A stretch of DNA of 64,000 bases, taken from contig CP108400.1 in the NCBI GenBank assembly GCA_045039925.1, forward strand, positions 9,052,001 through 9,116,000. The letters are read 5' to 3'. Positions 34,156-42,874 of the stretch are shown here, one piece after another. The position numbers and the translations under genes were made by a program. The stretch comes from Yinghuangia sp045039925. Lineage in GTDB: Bacteria > Actinomycetota > Actinomycetes > Streptomycetales > Streptomycetaceae. The notes below the pieces were generated by a model. The model worked only from the letters and a program-made list of their open reading frames with translations. It had not been told where the DNA came from and made no database searches. Positions within the stretch are counted from its first letter, which is position 1. Each line of letters begins with the position of its first letter.

Positions 34156-34749
34156 TCAGGCGGCGGACAGCGGGAGCGGCGCCGCGAGGCGGTCGGGGTG
34201 CAGGGGTCCCAGGAAGACGACGATGCCCTTGCCGTCCGGGGAGGGGTGGGTGGCCTGGGTCCAGCCCGTCCGGCGGTAGAAGGCGACGGCGTGCGGGGAC
34301 TGCTGCGAGGTCAGCAGCCAGCACCGGCCGTCGGCACGGTGCGCGGTGACCGCGTCCAGGAGCGCCGAGGCCAGGCCCGTGCCCTGGGCCTGCGGCCGGA
34401 CGGCCAGTTCGTCGATCTCGAAGGCACCGGTCAGCCACGCGCGAGTGCGCTCCGGCCCCAGCCCGGCCGCGGCCTGCGGATAGCAGCGGTCGGCGGGGAA
34501 CGGGTCGGCCGTCGTCCACCCGGTGGCAAAGCCCACGACCTCGCCGGTGCCGTCGTCCACCGCGACGGCTGCCGCGAAGCCCGGCAGGTGCACGTGCGCC
34601 GGCAGTGCGTCGGTGATGTACGCGTCTGCCTTCGCCGTGTCCTCGCTCCACGGCGGGGCGCAGAACGCCTCGACATACGCGGTGCGGATGCCGTCCACGT
34701 ACGCGAGCACGGACGTGTCGTCGCCGTGCAGGCGAATCTCCGCGCCCAT
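34156..34749 (-). CDS. GNAT-family N-acetyltransferase
   Basis: A 197-residue acetyl-CoA-dependent acyltransferase. Motif A is seen in GAFEIDELAVRPQAQGTGLASALLDAV (Q-x-x-G-x-G/A pyrophosphate-binding loop). The substrate strand GEVVGFATGWTTADPF precedes it, and motif B is AVAFYRRTGWTQAT. The N-terminal part VLAYVDGIRTAYVEAFCAPPWSED fits the usual helices. I chose the ATG at 34749 because GGAGG lies 5 bases upstream; an ATG at 34761 and the longer reading to 34845 are less likely. The acceptor is unknown. An inverted repeat at 34830-34861 lies in its promoter region. Confidence 0.9.
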   Translation of the reverse strand: MGAEIRLHGDDTSVLAYVDGIRTAYVEAFCAPPWSEDTAKADAYITDALPAHVHLPGFAAAVAVDDGTGEVVGFATGWTTADPFPADRCYPQAAAGLGPERTRAWLTGAFEIDELAVRPQAQGTGLASALLDAVTAHRADGRCWLLTSQQSPHAVAFYRRTGWTQATHPSPDGKGIVVFLGPLHPDRLAAPLPLSAA

Positions 34750-34829
34750 CGCCACCTCCATCAGACGCCCGGCCGCCCGAAGACGCCGCAGCCGACCTCC
34801 GGCCACGCCGCCTCGACCGACTCCCTTAT

Positions 34830-34861
34830 TGCACATTAGTGGCAACTGCTAGACCTGTGCA
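34830..34861. promoter_or_regulatory. Inverted repeat in the GNAT gene promoter region
   Basis: TGCACA (34830-34835) and TGTGCA (34856-34861) enclose an AT-richer stretch that itself has TAG...CTA symmetry (34838-34852). It is a possible operator or promoter about 80 bp upstream of the GNAT start. Confidence 0.35.
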
Positions 34862-34897
34862 TCAAGTGCGGTGTCGTCGAGGGCGGTGTGGTGCGCG

Positions 34898-35497
34898 TCA
34901 GGTTCGTACGGTCGGGGACTCCGTCCCCGGGCGCGGTGTGGATGCCGAGGCGGGAGGCGACACGGGGACCGACGTGGACCCGGTCGCGGACGTCCTCGGG
35001 GACGTCGTCGGCGTGGGCTTGTCCGCCGGCGGTGCCTCCGGGGACGGCGGGTTCGGCGGTGCCGAGACGGGGGACGAAGGGGGCGCGGTGGTGGGCACGG
35101 TCGTGGGCAGAGAGGGGGACGGCGACAGCCCGCCCGTCCCTTCGGGCACGGCAGGCGGCGTGGGCGCGGTCGGGGACGCGGGAGCCGGCGACCGGGACCC
35201 CGTCGGGCTCGGGCCGACCCCCGCCGGCGGGACCGGCACCGGATCGGTCGTCGTTCCCGGGTCGGGCGCGAGCACCGCCCACGCGAGCACCGCAAGTGCG
35301 GTGGACGCCCCCACGGCCAGCGGCACCGCCAGGCGCAGCACGGGCCGTCGCCACCCCGGGAAACGCCGCGCCGCACCGGGCGGGGGCACCGGCGGCTGCG
35401 CGGGACGCAGGGTGTCCGCGGTGATGCCCGCGGCCCGCTGTTGCAGGTGAGTGCGTACCCGGTCTTCCAGCGCGTGCGGGTCACGGTCCGACGTCAT
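34898..35497 (-). CDS. Single-pass membrane protein with Pro/Thr/Ser-rich outer part, coupled to SigE-type sigma factor
   Basis: A 199-residue protein. About 50 cytosolic residues (LEDRVRTHLQQRAAGITADTLRPAQ) are followed by one membrane helix (VLRLAVPLAVGASTALAVLAWAVLA) and roughly 120 residues of Pro, Thr and Ser. Its ATG at 35497 overlaps the TGA of the sigma gene in an ATGA junction, so the two are translationally coupled. Topology and position fit a membrane anti-sigma factor or sensor. However, I see no zinc-binding HxxxCxxC motif of ZAS anti-sigma factors. The anti-sigma role is inference. Confidence 0.85.
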   Translation of the reverse strand: MTSDRDPHALEDRVRTHLQQRAAGITADTLRPAQPPVPPPGAARRFPGWRRPVLRLAVPLAVGASTALAVLAWAVLAPDPGTTTDPVPVPPAGVGPSPTGSRSPAPASPTAPTPPAVPEGTGGLSPSPSLPTTVPTTAPPSSPVSAPPNPPSPEAPPADKPTPTTSPRTSATGSTSVPVSPPASASTPRPGTESPTVRT

Positions 35498-36174
35498 CGG
35501 GTTGGCTCCAGCATCCGGTGCAGCGCCTTGAGCGCGCGGTTCGCGGTGGACTTGACGGTGCCTTGCGGAACGCGGAGCGTGCGCGCGATGTCCGCTTCAC
35601 CCAGGCCCGCGAAGTAGCGCAGCACCAGCACTTCGCGCTGCCGGGGGCGCAACCGGTCGAGGGCCGCCCGGAGTTCCCGGTCCGACTCGGCGCGCACCGC
35701 GTCCTCCTCGGGGGACGGGGCGGGAGGCAGTTGGGGCGGCACCCAGGCACGCGCGGTGCGGCGGCGGCGCAGCAGGGAGCGGCTGCCGTTGACGACGCCT
35801 CGGCGGAGGTACCGCAGCGGGTCGTCCACACCGGTCATGCGCACTCCGTAACGGCGGTACGTCGCCGCGAAGGTGTCCTGCACGATGTCCTGCGCCGCCT
35901 CGACGTCGTCGACGAGCAGCGCCGCCAGCCGCACGAGTTCGACCCGGTGGGCGTGGTAGAGGTCGGTGATGGTGAGCCCGCCCGGCGGTGCGGCGGTCAC
36001 ACCGGACGGCAGGTCGTCGGCCGGAGGTCGCACGCTCCCCTCGCGGTCGGCGAGTTCGCGGCCCATGCGCAGCAGCACGCCGGCCATGTCCTGGGCGGGC
36101 GTGCCGGAGGGCCGCCGCAGAATCGGCCGGAGTGTCGGGCCGAGCGGTCGCGACAGCGTGTTCTCCGTGGTCAT
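35494..36174 (-). CDS. SigE-family ECF RNA polymerase sigma factor
   Basis: A 226-residue sigma factor. Region 2 is TDLYHAHRVELVRLAALLVDDVEAAQDIVQDTFAATYRRYGVRMTGVDDPLRYLRRGVVNGSRSLLRRRR, and region 4 is LRPRQREVLVLRYFAGLGEADIARTLRVPQGTVKSTANRALKALHRML. The pattern YLRxxVVNxxRxxxRRR is typical of the actinobacterial SigE family. About 70 unstructured residues precede region 2. The ATG at 36174 has GAGGAG upstream; the longer reading to 36708 crosses the LPXTG gene. It is coupled to the downstream membrane protein. It may answer cell-envelope signals. Confidence 0.93.
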   Translation of the reverse strand: MTTENTLSRPLGPTLRPILRRPSGTPAQDMAGVLLRMGRELADREGSVRPPADDLPSGVTAAPPGGLTITDLYHAHRVELVRLAALLVDDVEAAQDIVQDTFAATYRRYGVRMTGVDDPLRYLRRGVVNGSRSLLRRRRTARAWVPPQLPPAPSPEEDAVRAESDRELRAALDRLRPRQREVLVLRYFAGLGEADIARTLRVPQGTVKSTANRALKALHRMLEPTR

Positions 36175-36331
36175 GCGCTCCTCGATGGACCGAAGGGGGC
36201 GGTGGCGGCCCCGTCGGGGTCGGCCTGTCTCCGAAGGCCTGCCGCGTACGTCGTACGTGTGGGGCCGCCGACACGGTTGCACCGCGGGACGCGCCCGTGT
36301 CGGCGCGCGCCCCGCGGTGATCCGGCGGACG

Positions 36332-36811
36332 TCAGACGGTGGACCGCCTACGACCGCGTGCGGCCAGGAAGACCCCGCCCGCGCCGACCACGAGGAACGC
36401 GGCACCCGCGCCGCCGTACACGGCCGGCGACGTCCCGGACCCGGTGCGCGGCAGCTCCGTCGGTACGGGCGCCGCGCTCGGCGGAAGGGTCGGCTTGGCC
36501 GCCGACGGCTGGTCGCTGGGCGGCTGGGCGGTGGGCGGCTGGGAGACGGCCGGCGTCGGCACACTCGGAGAAGCGGACGGGGGAACGGGCTTCGGCGCGT
36601 CCGTGGGCGGCTTGCTCGGGACCGGTGACATGACGGTCGGCGGAGGGGCCGTCGGGGACACGCTCGGGCTGGGCACCGGGGCAGGAGTGCTCGTCGCGTA
36701 CGCGGCACCCGCGCCCGTGGTCAGGACGGCGCAGGCCGACAGGAAGACGCTCGCCGCGCCGACGCGCACGCGGCCGCGCCGGTCGGGACGACCGCGAAGG
36801 GGATGGGACAA
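36332..36811 (-). CDS. Small proline-rich LPXTG-anchored surface protein
   Basis: About 159 residues. A basic N-terminus and hydrophobic segment (VGAASVFLSACAVLTTGAGAAYA) form an export signal. Then come about 80 residues of Pro/Ser/Thr/Ala repeats (PTAPPPTVMSPVPSKPP, QPPTAQPPSDQPS). The sorting signal is complete: LPRTG, a hydrophobic stretch (AVYGGAGAAFLVVGAGGVFLAA) and the tail RGRRRSTV. Sortase should therefore attach it to peptidoglycan. The start is uncertain; I favour the TTG at 36811 because GAGGAG lies 7 bases upstream. No sortase gene is in the window. It reads like a stalk without a folded head domain. Confidence 0.8.
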   Translation of the reverse strand: MSHPLRGRPDRRGRVRVGAASVFLSACAVLTTGAGAAYATSTPAPVPSPSVSPTAPPPTVMSPVPSKPPTDAPKPVPPSASPSVPTPAVSQPPTAQPPSDQPSAAKPTLPPSAAPVPTELPRTGSGTSPAVYGGAGAAFLVVGAGGVFLAARGRRRSTV

Positions 36812-37076
36812 GTCCGGGCTCCTCACAGGATCCGTACCGCGCGGGACACGCAGTACGGGGGTCCAGACGCGCGACCCGCGCGGAGGTTCCCTCCCGACGC
36901 GAAAAACTTTCGGGGCATCCGAACGGGACCGGGAGTCGCGGACGGCGCGCGGGGGCACCGGGGTGGAGGCGTCGCGCGATGAGTTCCGCCGTGCGCGCGG
37001 GTCTACATGTACAGCGCGCGGTTTCGCGCGCCCGCGAACGCGCCGCCCGGCGGTGCCACGAGGGAGGAGGCAGGTC

Positions 37077-37511
37077 ATGGCCGAGAGCGACGAAGCGCAG
37101 GTCCGCACCCTGATCGAGCAGTGGGCGGCGGCGATCCGGAAGGGCGATCTGGAGGGCGTGGCGGCGGACCACGCCGAGGACATCGTGATGTTCGACGTCC
37201 CGCCGCCCTACGACGGCATTCGCGGCATGGCGGCCTACCGCGCGTCGTGGCCGCCGTTCTTCGACTGGCTGGCCCAGGGCGCGTCGTTCGACATCGTGTC
37301 CCTGGACGTGGCGGCGGGGGATGAGGTGGCGTTCGCGTACGCCCTGCTCCGCTGCGGCACACCGCGGGAGTTCGCCGAGCAACCGGACAACCGGCTGCGC
37401 CTGACCCTGGGGCTGCGCAAGGCCCCGGGCGGCCGCTGGGTGGTCACCCACGAGCACCATTCCTTCCCCCACCCCCTCCCGGCGGAGTCCCCGCCGGGCG
37501 CCGGAAGCTAG
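37077..37511 (+). CDS. SnoaL/DUF4440-like small protein
   Basis: A 144-residue NTF2-fold protein: AQVRTLIEQWAAAIRKGDLEGVAADHAEDIVMFDVPPPYDGIRGMAAYRASWPPFFDW...SLDVAAGDEVAFAYALLRCGT...LRLTLGLRKAPGGRWVVTHEHHSFPHPL. This is the common calcium/calmodulin-kinase-II-like SnoaL pattern seen in many actinomycete stand-alone proteins. The ATG at 37077 follows GGGAGGAGG by 8 bases. It converges on the allophanate hydrolase gene, leaving 12 bp between stops. The function is unknown; such proteins can be small enzymes or ligand-binding proteins. Confidence 0.88.
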   Translation: MAESDEAQVRTLIEQWAAAIRKGDLEGVAADHAEDIVMFDVPPPYDGIRGMAAYRASWPPFFDWLAQGASFDIVSLDVAAGDEVAFAYALLRCGTPREFAEQPDNRLRLTLGLRKAPGGRWVVTHEHHSFPHPLPAESPPGAGS

Positions 37512-37523
37512 AGGCCCGGCCGG

Positions 37524-39266
37524 TCAGTCGCCTCGCGCCGCCTGGTACGCCGGCCAACTGCCGTAGCCGGTCACGTCGACCACATCGGCACCGGGCGGTA
37601 CATCGCAGTGGAACGCGGTGACGGCCTCGCCGGTGTCGAGGGTGACTTTGCCGAGCGTCATGGGGGCGGGGAGCGCGGCCAGGAACACCCCGAGTGCCGC
37701 CGGTGAGAGGGTCCAGCGTTCCCCTTCGAGCGCTCCGCCCTCGCCCGGCGCGGTCGCGGTGATGCCCGGCTTGGGCGGGTCGGTACGCAGGTCGAGCATG
37801 CGGTAGTCGGGGGAGGTCCGCACGATGCCGCGCAAGCGCGCGCCCGCGCCGGTGAGCTGGTGGTTGAGCGGCTGGCCGTGTCGGTGGGCACCGAACACGA
37901 CGAGGTCGAGCCCGAGTCCGGGGACGGGACGGTCGACGGTCTCGCCGGTCAGGCGGGCGGCGAGGTCGACGCCGATCTGGTCGTCGAACGCCCGGGCGAC
38001 CACGCTGACGCCGAACGGGGTCCCGTCGGCGGTTCCGGCGGGGACCGCGACGGCGGCCATGTCCAGGAGGTTCAGGAAGTTGGTGTACGTGCCCAGGCGG
38101 CTGTTGGCGCCGACGGGGTCCGCGGCGACCTCCGCGAGCGTGGGGTGGCCGACGGTGGTGGGCAGGAGCAGCGCGTCGCAGCCGTCGAGCAACGCCGCGG
38201 CGGTCACCCGGGCTTCGTCGACGCGGCGCTGGTCCGCGGCGAGGTCGTGGGCGGAGAGCGATCCGGCCGCGAGGATGATCGCCGAGACGGTGGGGTCGGC
38301 GCCCGGCGGCTCGGTGGCGAGGAAGTCCCCGACCGCGGCGTACCGTTCGGCGACCAGCGCGCCGTCGTAGAGCAGCTTGGCGGTGGCCAGCAGCGGTGCG
38401 ACGTCGACGACCCGCACGGTGGCCCCGGCGTCGGCGAGCCGGTCGACGGCGGCGGCGAACGCGGCGCGTGCCTCGTCGCTCAACGGGGCGAGCGCGGCCG
38501 GGTCGGGGACGGCGATGCGCGGTTCCGGCGGCGCGGCCAGGCGTACGTCCGCCGGCCACGGGCGGCTGAGCGGGTCCGCGGCGTCCGGTCCGGCCATGAT
38601 CGCTATGGCCCGTGCCGCCAGCGCGACGGTGCCGGCGAAGACGGTGACGCAGTCGTAGGGGCGCGCGGCGGGGACGACACCCGTGACGGGCACCAGGCCC
38701 AGGGTCGCCTTGATGCCGACGATGCCGTTGAGTGCGGCGGGCACCCGGCCGGAGCCCGCGGTGTCGGTGCCGACGGCCAGGTCCGCGATGCCCAGTGCCA
38801 CCGCGACCGCCGAGCCGGAGCTGGATCCCCCGGAAATCCGGTCCGGATGCCAGGCGTTGCGCACCGCGCCGTACGGACTGCGGGTGCCGACCAGGCCGGT
38901 GGCGAACTGGTCGAGGTTGGTCTTGCCGAGCACGATCGCGCCCGCGTCGACCAGGCGGGCGACGGCGGTGGCGCTGCGCGGCGGTGTGTACGCGTACGCG
39001 GGGCACGCGGCGGTGGTCGGCAACCCGGCGACGTCGACGTTGTCCTTGACCGCGAGCAGCAGTCCCGCGAGCGGGAGTTCGTCGCCCTCACCGCCGCCCG
39101 CCGCGGCCCCGGCGCCGGTACGGGCGTTGACGCGGGCGTCGACGCGGTCGGCGTCCGCGAGCACGTCCGCCTCGTCCCGCAGCAGGATCCACACCTCGGG
39201 CCGGTCGACCTCCTTGACCCGGCGGAAGGCGGCCTCGACGCGTGCGCGTGCCGACAGGCCGGTCAT
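37524..39266 (-). CDS. atzF: Allophanate hydrolase
   Basis: A 580-residue enzyme that splits allophanate to ammonia and CO2, the second step of the ATP-dependent urea route. The amidase domain has Lys74 in AVKDNVDVAGLPTT, the cis-Ser in RISGGSSSGSAVAVALG (about 148-149) and Ser172 in GTDTAGSGRVPA. The C-terminal domain (FGAHRHGQPLNHQLTGAGARL...YRMLDLRTDPPKPGI) is the part that marks allophanate hydrolases among amidases. The ATG at 39266 overlaps the urea carboxylase TGA in an ATGA junction. The pairing with urea carboxylase makes the call firm. Confidence 0.95.
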   Translation of the reverse strand: MTGLSARARVEAAFRRVKEVDRPEVWILLRDEADVLADADRVDARVNARTGAGAAAGGGEGDELPLAGLLLAVKDNVDVAGLPTTAACPAYAYTPPRSATAVARLVDAGAIVLGKTNLDQFATGLVGTRSPYGAVRNAWHPDRISGGSSSGSAVAVALGIADLAVGTDTAGSGRVPAALNGIVGIKATLGLVPVTGVVPAARPYDCVTVFAGTVALAARAIAIMAGPDAADPLSRPWPADVRLAAPPEPRIAVPDPAALAPLSDEARAAFAAAVDRLADAGATVRVVDVAPLLATAKLLYDGALVAERYAAVGDFLATEPPGADPTVSAIILAAGSLSAHDLAADQRRVDEARVTAAALLDGCDALLLPTTVGHPTLAEVAADPVGANSRLGTYTNFLNLLDMAAVAVPAGTADGTPFGVSVVARAFDDQIGVDLAARLTGETVDRPVPGLGLDLVVFGAHRHGQPLNHQLTGAGARLRGIVRTSPDYRMLDLRTDPPKPGITATAPGEGGALEGERWTLSPAALGVFLAALPAPMTLGKVTLDTGEAVTAFHCDVPPGADVVDVTGYGSWPAYQAARGD

Positions 39267-42200
39267 GCGGCCGCCTCCATCGCCAGGACGACCAGCGGCG
39301 CGCCCGGATCGATCTGCCGTCCCGCCTCGACCAGGACCTGGTGGACGAATCCGTCCGTGGGCGCGGTCACCACGACCTCCATCTTCATTGCCTCCAAACG
39401 GACCAGTGTGTCACCGGCGCGTACGAACCTGCCCGGTGCGGTGGCCACTTCCCAGACCGTGGCGGCCAGCGGGGCCTGCACCACCTCGCCGCCCGGCGGC
39501 ACCGCCAACCGGGGTGCGGGAGCAGGCTCCGGTTCGGGCCGGGCCGCGAACTCGCCCGCGGCCTCCCACGCGGCGCGTTCGGCGGCGAAGGCGTGCGCCT
39601 GCCGGTCCCGGAACGCGGCGATGTCCCCGGCGTTGCGGTCGAGGAAGTCGTGGTGCTCGGCGAGGGTGAACTTGCCCGGGGTGATGTCGAGTCCGGCCCG
39701 TCCGGCCGTCATGTCGGCGCGGATGCCCAGGAGTTCGTCCGGCTCGACGGGATACCAGCTGATGCGGTCGAAGAAGCGCAGCAGCCAGGGGACTTCGGGT
39801 TCGAACCCGCCCGCGTTCGCGTGGGTGCTCCAGATCGGCACGGTACGGCCGACGAGTTGGTAGCCGCCGGGGCTGTTCATCCCGTACACGCACAGGTACG
39901 TCCCGCCGATCCCGACGGTGCCTTCCGCGGTCCACATGCGGGCGGGGTTGTACTTGGTGGTGACCAGCCGGTGCCGCGGGTCCAGCGGCGTGGCGGCCGG
40001 GGCGCCGAGGTACACGTCCCCGAGGCCCAGCACCAGGTACTCGGCGTCGAAGACGGTCCGGCGTACGTCGTCGGCGTCCGCGAGGCCGTTGATGCGCCGG
40101 ATGAACTCGATGTTCGAGGGGTTCCACGGGGCGTCGTCGCGGACCGTCTCCCGGTAGCGGGCGATGGCCTGGCCGACCACCGGGTCGTCCCAGGACATCG
40201 GGAGCCGGACCACCCGGCTCTCCACGGACAGGTCGGCGGTGGCGGGCAGTTCGGACTCGATCTCGGTGAGCACGTCGACCAGGCGCCGCTGCGGCAGCCG
40301 GTCCGGATCGGTGTGCAGGTGCAGCGAGCGTACGCCCGGCGTGACGTCGACCAGCCCGTCCAGTCCGCGCGCCGCCAGTCCGGACGCGAGGGCGTGCACA
40401 CGCATCCGCAGCCCGAGGTCGAGGACCATCGGCCCGTACTCCACCAGCACGTTGTCGGAGGCCCCGCGCCGGTACACCACCTCGGGCGTGGCGTCCGTCG
40501 CGCCGATGCGGGCCAGGACGCCGTCGTCCCGCTCCGGGGCCCGGGTCGCCCGCGCCGGGGCGGCGAGCGCGCCGGAGCGCAGGGCCCGCGACGCCGGCTC
40601 GGCGACCGGGGTGAACCGCACCTTGTCGCCGGGGCGCAACTGGCCGATCTTCCACCGCTCGCCGGGGACGACGGTCACCGGGCACACGAACCCGCCCAGG
40701 CTCGGGCCGTCCGGACCGAGCAGCACGGGAGTGTCGCCGGTGAGGTTCAACGCGCCCACGGAGTACGGGTTGTCGTGCAGGTTGGACGGGTGCAGGCCGG
40801 CCTCGCCGCCGTCGGCCCGCGCCCAGGCCGGCTTGGGGCCGGACAGCCGCACCCCGGTACGCGCCGCCTGACTGGTGACGGTCCACCAGGTCGCGTACAA
40901 CTGCGCCATGTCGTCGCGGGTCAGGTACTCCGGCGCAGGTTGCGGGCCTTCGCTGACGCCGACGACCCACTCGTCGGTGAACTCCGGTGCGGGCAAAGGC
41001 TCCCACGGGGGCAATGGCGCGGGTGCCCTTCCCGGTGGGAGCGCAGGCGCGACGGCGGTCGGCCGCAGGACGTCGCCGGCGCGGAGTGCCCGCCCGGCAT
41101 GGCCGCCGAACCCGCCCGCGGTGAAGGTGGACGCGGACCCGAGGTACCGGGGGACGTCGAACCCGCCCGCGACCAGGACGTACGTGCGCATGCCCGGCCC
41201 GACCGCGGTGCCGACGTCCAGCAGCCCGCCCGGCGGCACCCGCACGGCCTCCCGTTGCGCGACCGGGAACCCGTTCACGGTGACCGGTGCGGGCGCCCCG
41301 GTGACGCACACCGTGGCGGCGTTGGTGAACATCAGGCGGGGCCCGTCCAACGTGCATTCCAACCCTGGCGCGCCGTCGGGGTTGCCGAGGACCCGGTTGC
41401 CGTCGCGGAAGGAGCGGTCGTCCATCGGTCCGCTCGGCGGGATGCCGACGTCCCAGCCGCCGAGGCGGCCGGGCAGGTCCTGGACGGTCGTCAGCGTGCC
41501 GGCGCGCACCACCTCGATGCGCGGACGCGTGTCCTTCACGGAAGACAGCGTCGAGGTCGTCATCCAGCCCGCGGACACCACCGGATCGGCGACGGCCGCC
41601 CGCAGTTGCCCGAGATTGGTCTCGATCCCCGCGACCTCGGTCTGCTCCAGCGCCTCGGCCAACGCCGCGAGCGCCGCCTCGCGCGACTCGGCGTGCGTGA
41701 CGACCTTGGCGAGCATGGGGTCGTAGAACGTGCCCACCGCCTGCCCCGCTTCGATCCAGCCGTCCACGCGTGCGCCGGGACCGTACGCGACCTTGGTGAC
41801 GACGCCCGAGCTGGGCTGGTGGCCGCGCGCGGGATCCTCGGCGTACACCCGGGCCTCCACGCTGTGCCCGCGCAACTCGGGTCCGTGGTCCGGCATTCCG
41901 TCGAGGAAGCTTGCGTCTCCGCGGGCCAGGCGCAGCATCCACTCCACCAGGTCCACACCGGTGACCGCCTCGGTCACCGGATGTTCCACCTGGAGCCGGG
42001 TGTTGACCTCGAGGAACGACGCTTCCTGCCGGTCCGCGTCGTACACGTACTCCACGGTCCCCGCCGACCGGTAGCCGACCTTGGCGCACAACACCCGCGC
42101 CGCCGTGTGGATCCGATCGCGCACCCCGTCGGGGAGCAGCGGCGCCGGGGCCTCCTCGATGACCTTCTGGTGGCGGCGCTGGAGACTGCAGTCGCGGTCG

Positions 42201-42874
42201 CCCAGGCTGACGACGCGGCCCGCGCCGTCCCCGAACACCTGCACCTCGATGTGCCGGGCGTTGGCGACGAACCGCTCCAGGAACACCGCCGCGTTGCCGA
42301 ACCCGGCCTGGGCGGTGCGGGTGACCTGGTCGTACGCGGCGCGCAGCGCGGTCTCGTCGGCGCACGCCCGCATCCCGATGCCGCCACCGCCGGCCGCCGC
42401 CTTCAGCATCACCGGGTAGCCGATCCGGGCGGCCTGCGCCACCGCGTCCTCGACATGCGCGAGCACCTCGGTCCCGGGCATCAACGGGACGCCGGCCCGG
42501 GCGGCGGCGCCGCGGGCGGTGTTCTTCGTGCCGAACAGCTCGATCTGGCCCGGCGTGGGGCCGACGAAGGCAAGGCCCGCGTCTTCGCACGCCCTGGCGA
42601 AGTCGGAGCGCTCGGACAGGAATCCGTACCCCGGGTGCACCGCCCCGGCCCCGGTCCGCAGGGCCGCGTCCAGGATCGCGTCGACCCGCAGGTAGCTCTC
42701 CGCGGCCGGCCCCGGGCCGATCCGCACCGCCTCGTCGGCCATGCGCATGTGCATGGCCCCGGCGTCCGCGTCGGAGTAGACCGCCACGGTGCGCAGCCCG
42801 AGCGCGGACGCGGTCCTGAGGATCCGGACGGCTATCTCGCCCCGGTTCGCGATGAGCAGAGTGTCGAAGCTCAT
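39263..42874 (-). CDS. Urea carboxylase (biotin-dependent)
   Basis: A 1203-residue multidomain enzyme that carboxylates urea to allophanate using ATP, bicarbonate and biotin. The biotin carboxylase part comes first (LLIANRGEIAVRILRTASALGLRTVAVYSDADA..., KAAAGGGGIGM, FLEVNTRLQVEHPVTE). Then come the KipA/AHS2 and KipI/AHS1-like carboxyltransferase domains (LPGRLGGWDVGIPPSGPMDDRSFR...; MYGMNSPGGYQLVG-like CVYGMNSPGGYQLVGRTVPIW). A biotinyl domain with LEAMKMEVV ends it, Lys1164 being the biotin site. Length is full. ATG at 42874 overlaps the gntR stop (ATGA). Relatives act on guanidine instead of urea, and sequence alone does not let me exclude that. No urea or guanidine transporter or ykkC riboswitch is seen. 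Confidence 0.94.
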   Translation of the reverse strand: MSFDTLLIANRGEIAVRILRTASALGLRTVAVYSDADAGAMHMRMADEAVRIGPGPAAESYLRVDAILDAALRTGAGAVHPGYGFLSERSDFARACEDAGLAFVGPTPGQIELFGTKNTARGAAARAGVPLMPGTEVLAHVEDAVAQAARIGYPVMLKAAAGGGGIGMRACADETALRAAYDQVTRTAQAGFGNAAVFLERFVANARHIEVQVFGDGAGRVVSLGDRDCSLQRRHQKVIEEAPAPLLPDGVRDRIHTAARVLCAKVGYRSAGTVEYVYDADRQEASFLEVNTRLQVEHPVTEAVTGVDLVEWMLRLARGDASFLDGMPDHGPELRGHSVEARVYAEDPARGHQPSSGVVTKVAYGPGARVDGWIEAGQAVGTFYDPMLAKVVTHAESREAALAALAEALEQTEVAGIETNLGQLRAAVADPVVSAGWMTTSTLSSVKDTRPRIEVVRAGTLTTVQDLPGRLGGWDVGIPPSGPMDDRSFRDGNRVLGNPDGAPGLECTLDGPRLMFTNAATVCVTGAPAPVTVNGFPVAQREAVRVPPGGLLDVGTAVGPGMRTYVLVAGGFDVPRYLGSASTFTAGGFGGHAGRALRAGDVLRPTAVAPALPPGRAPAPLPPWEPLPAPEFTDEWVVGVSEGPQPAPEYLTRDDMAQLYATWWTVTSQAARTGVRLSGPKPAWARADGGEAGLHPSNLHDNPYSVGALNLTGDTPVLLGPDGPSLGGFVCPVTVVPGERWKIGQLRPGDKVRFTPVAEPASRALRSGALAAPARATRAPERDDGVLARIGATDATPEVVYRRGASDNVLVEYGPMVLDLGLRMRVHALASGLAARGLDGLVDVTPGVRSLHLHTDPDRLPQRRLVDVLTEIESELPATADLSVESRVVRLPMSWDDPVVGQAIARYRETVRDDAPWNPSNIEFIRRINGLADADDVRRTVFDAEYLVLGLGDVYLGAPAATPLDPRHRLVTTKYNPARMWTAEGTVGIGGTYLCVYGMNSPGGYQLVGRTVPIWSTHANAGGFEPEVPWLLRFFDRISWYPVEPDELLGIRADMTAGRAGLDITPGKFTLAEHHDFLDRNAGDIAAFRDRQAHAFAAERAAWEAAGEFAARPEPEPAPAPRLAVPPGGEVVQAPLAATVWEVATAPGRFVRAGDTLVRLEAMKMEVVVTAPTDGFVHQVLVEAGRQIDPGAPLVVLAMEAAA

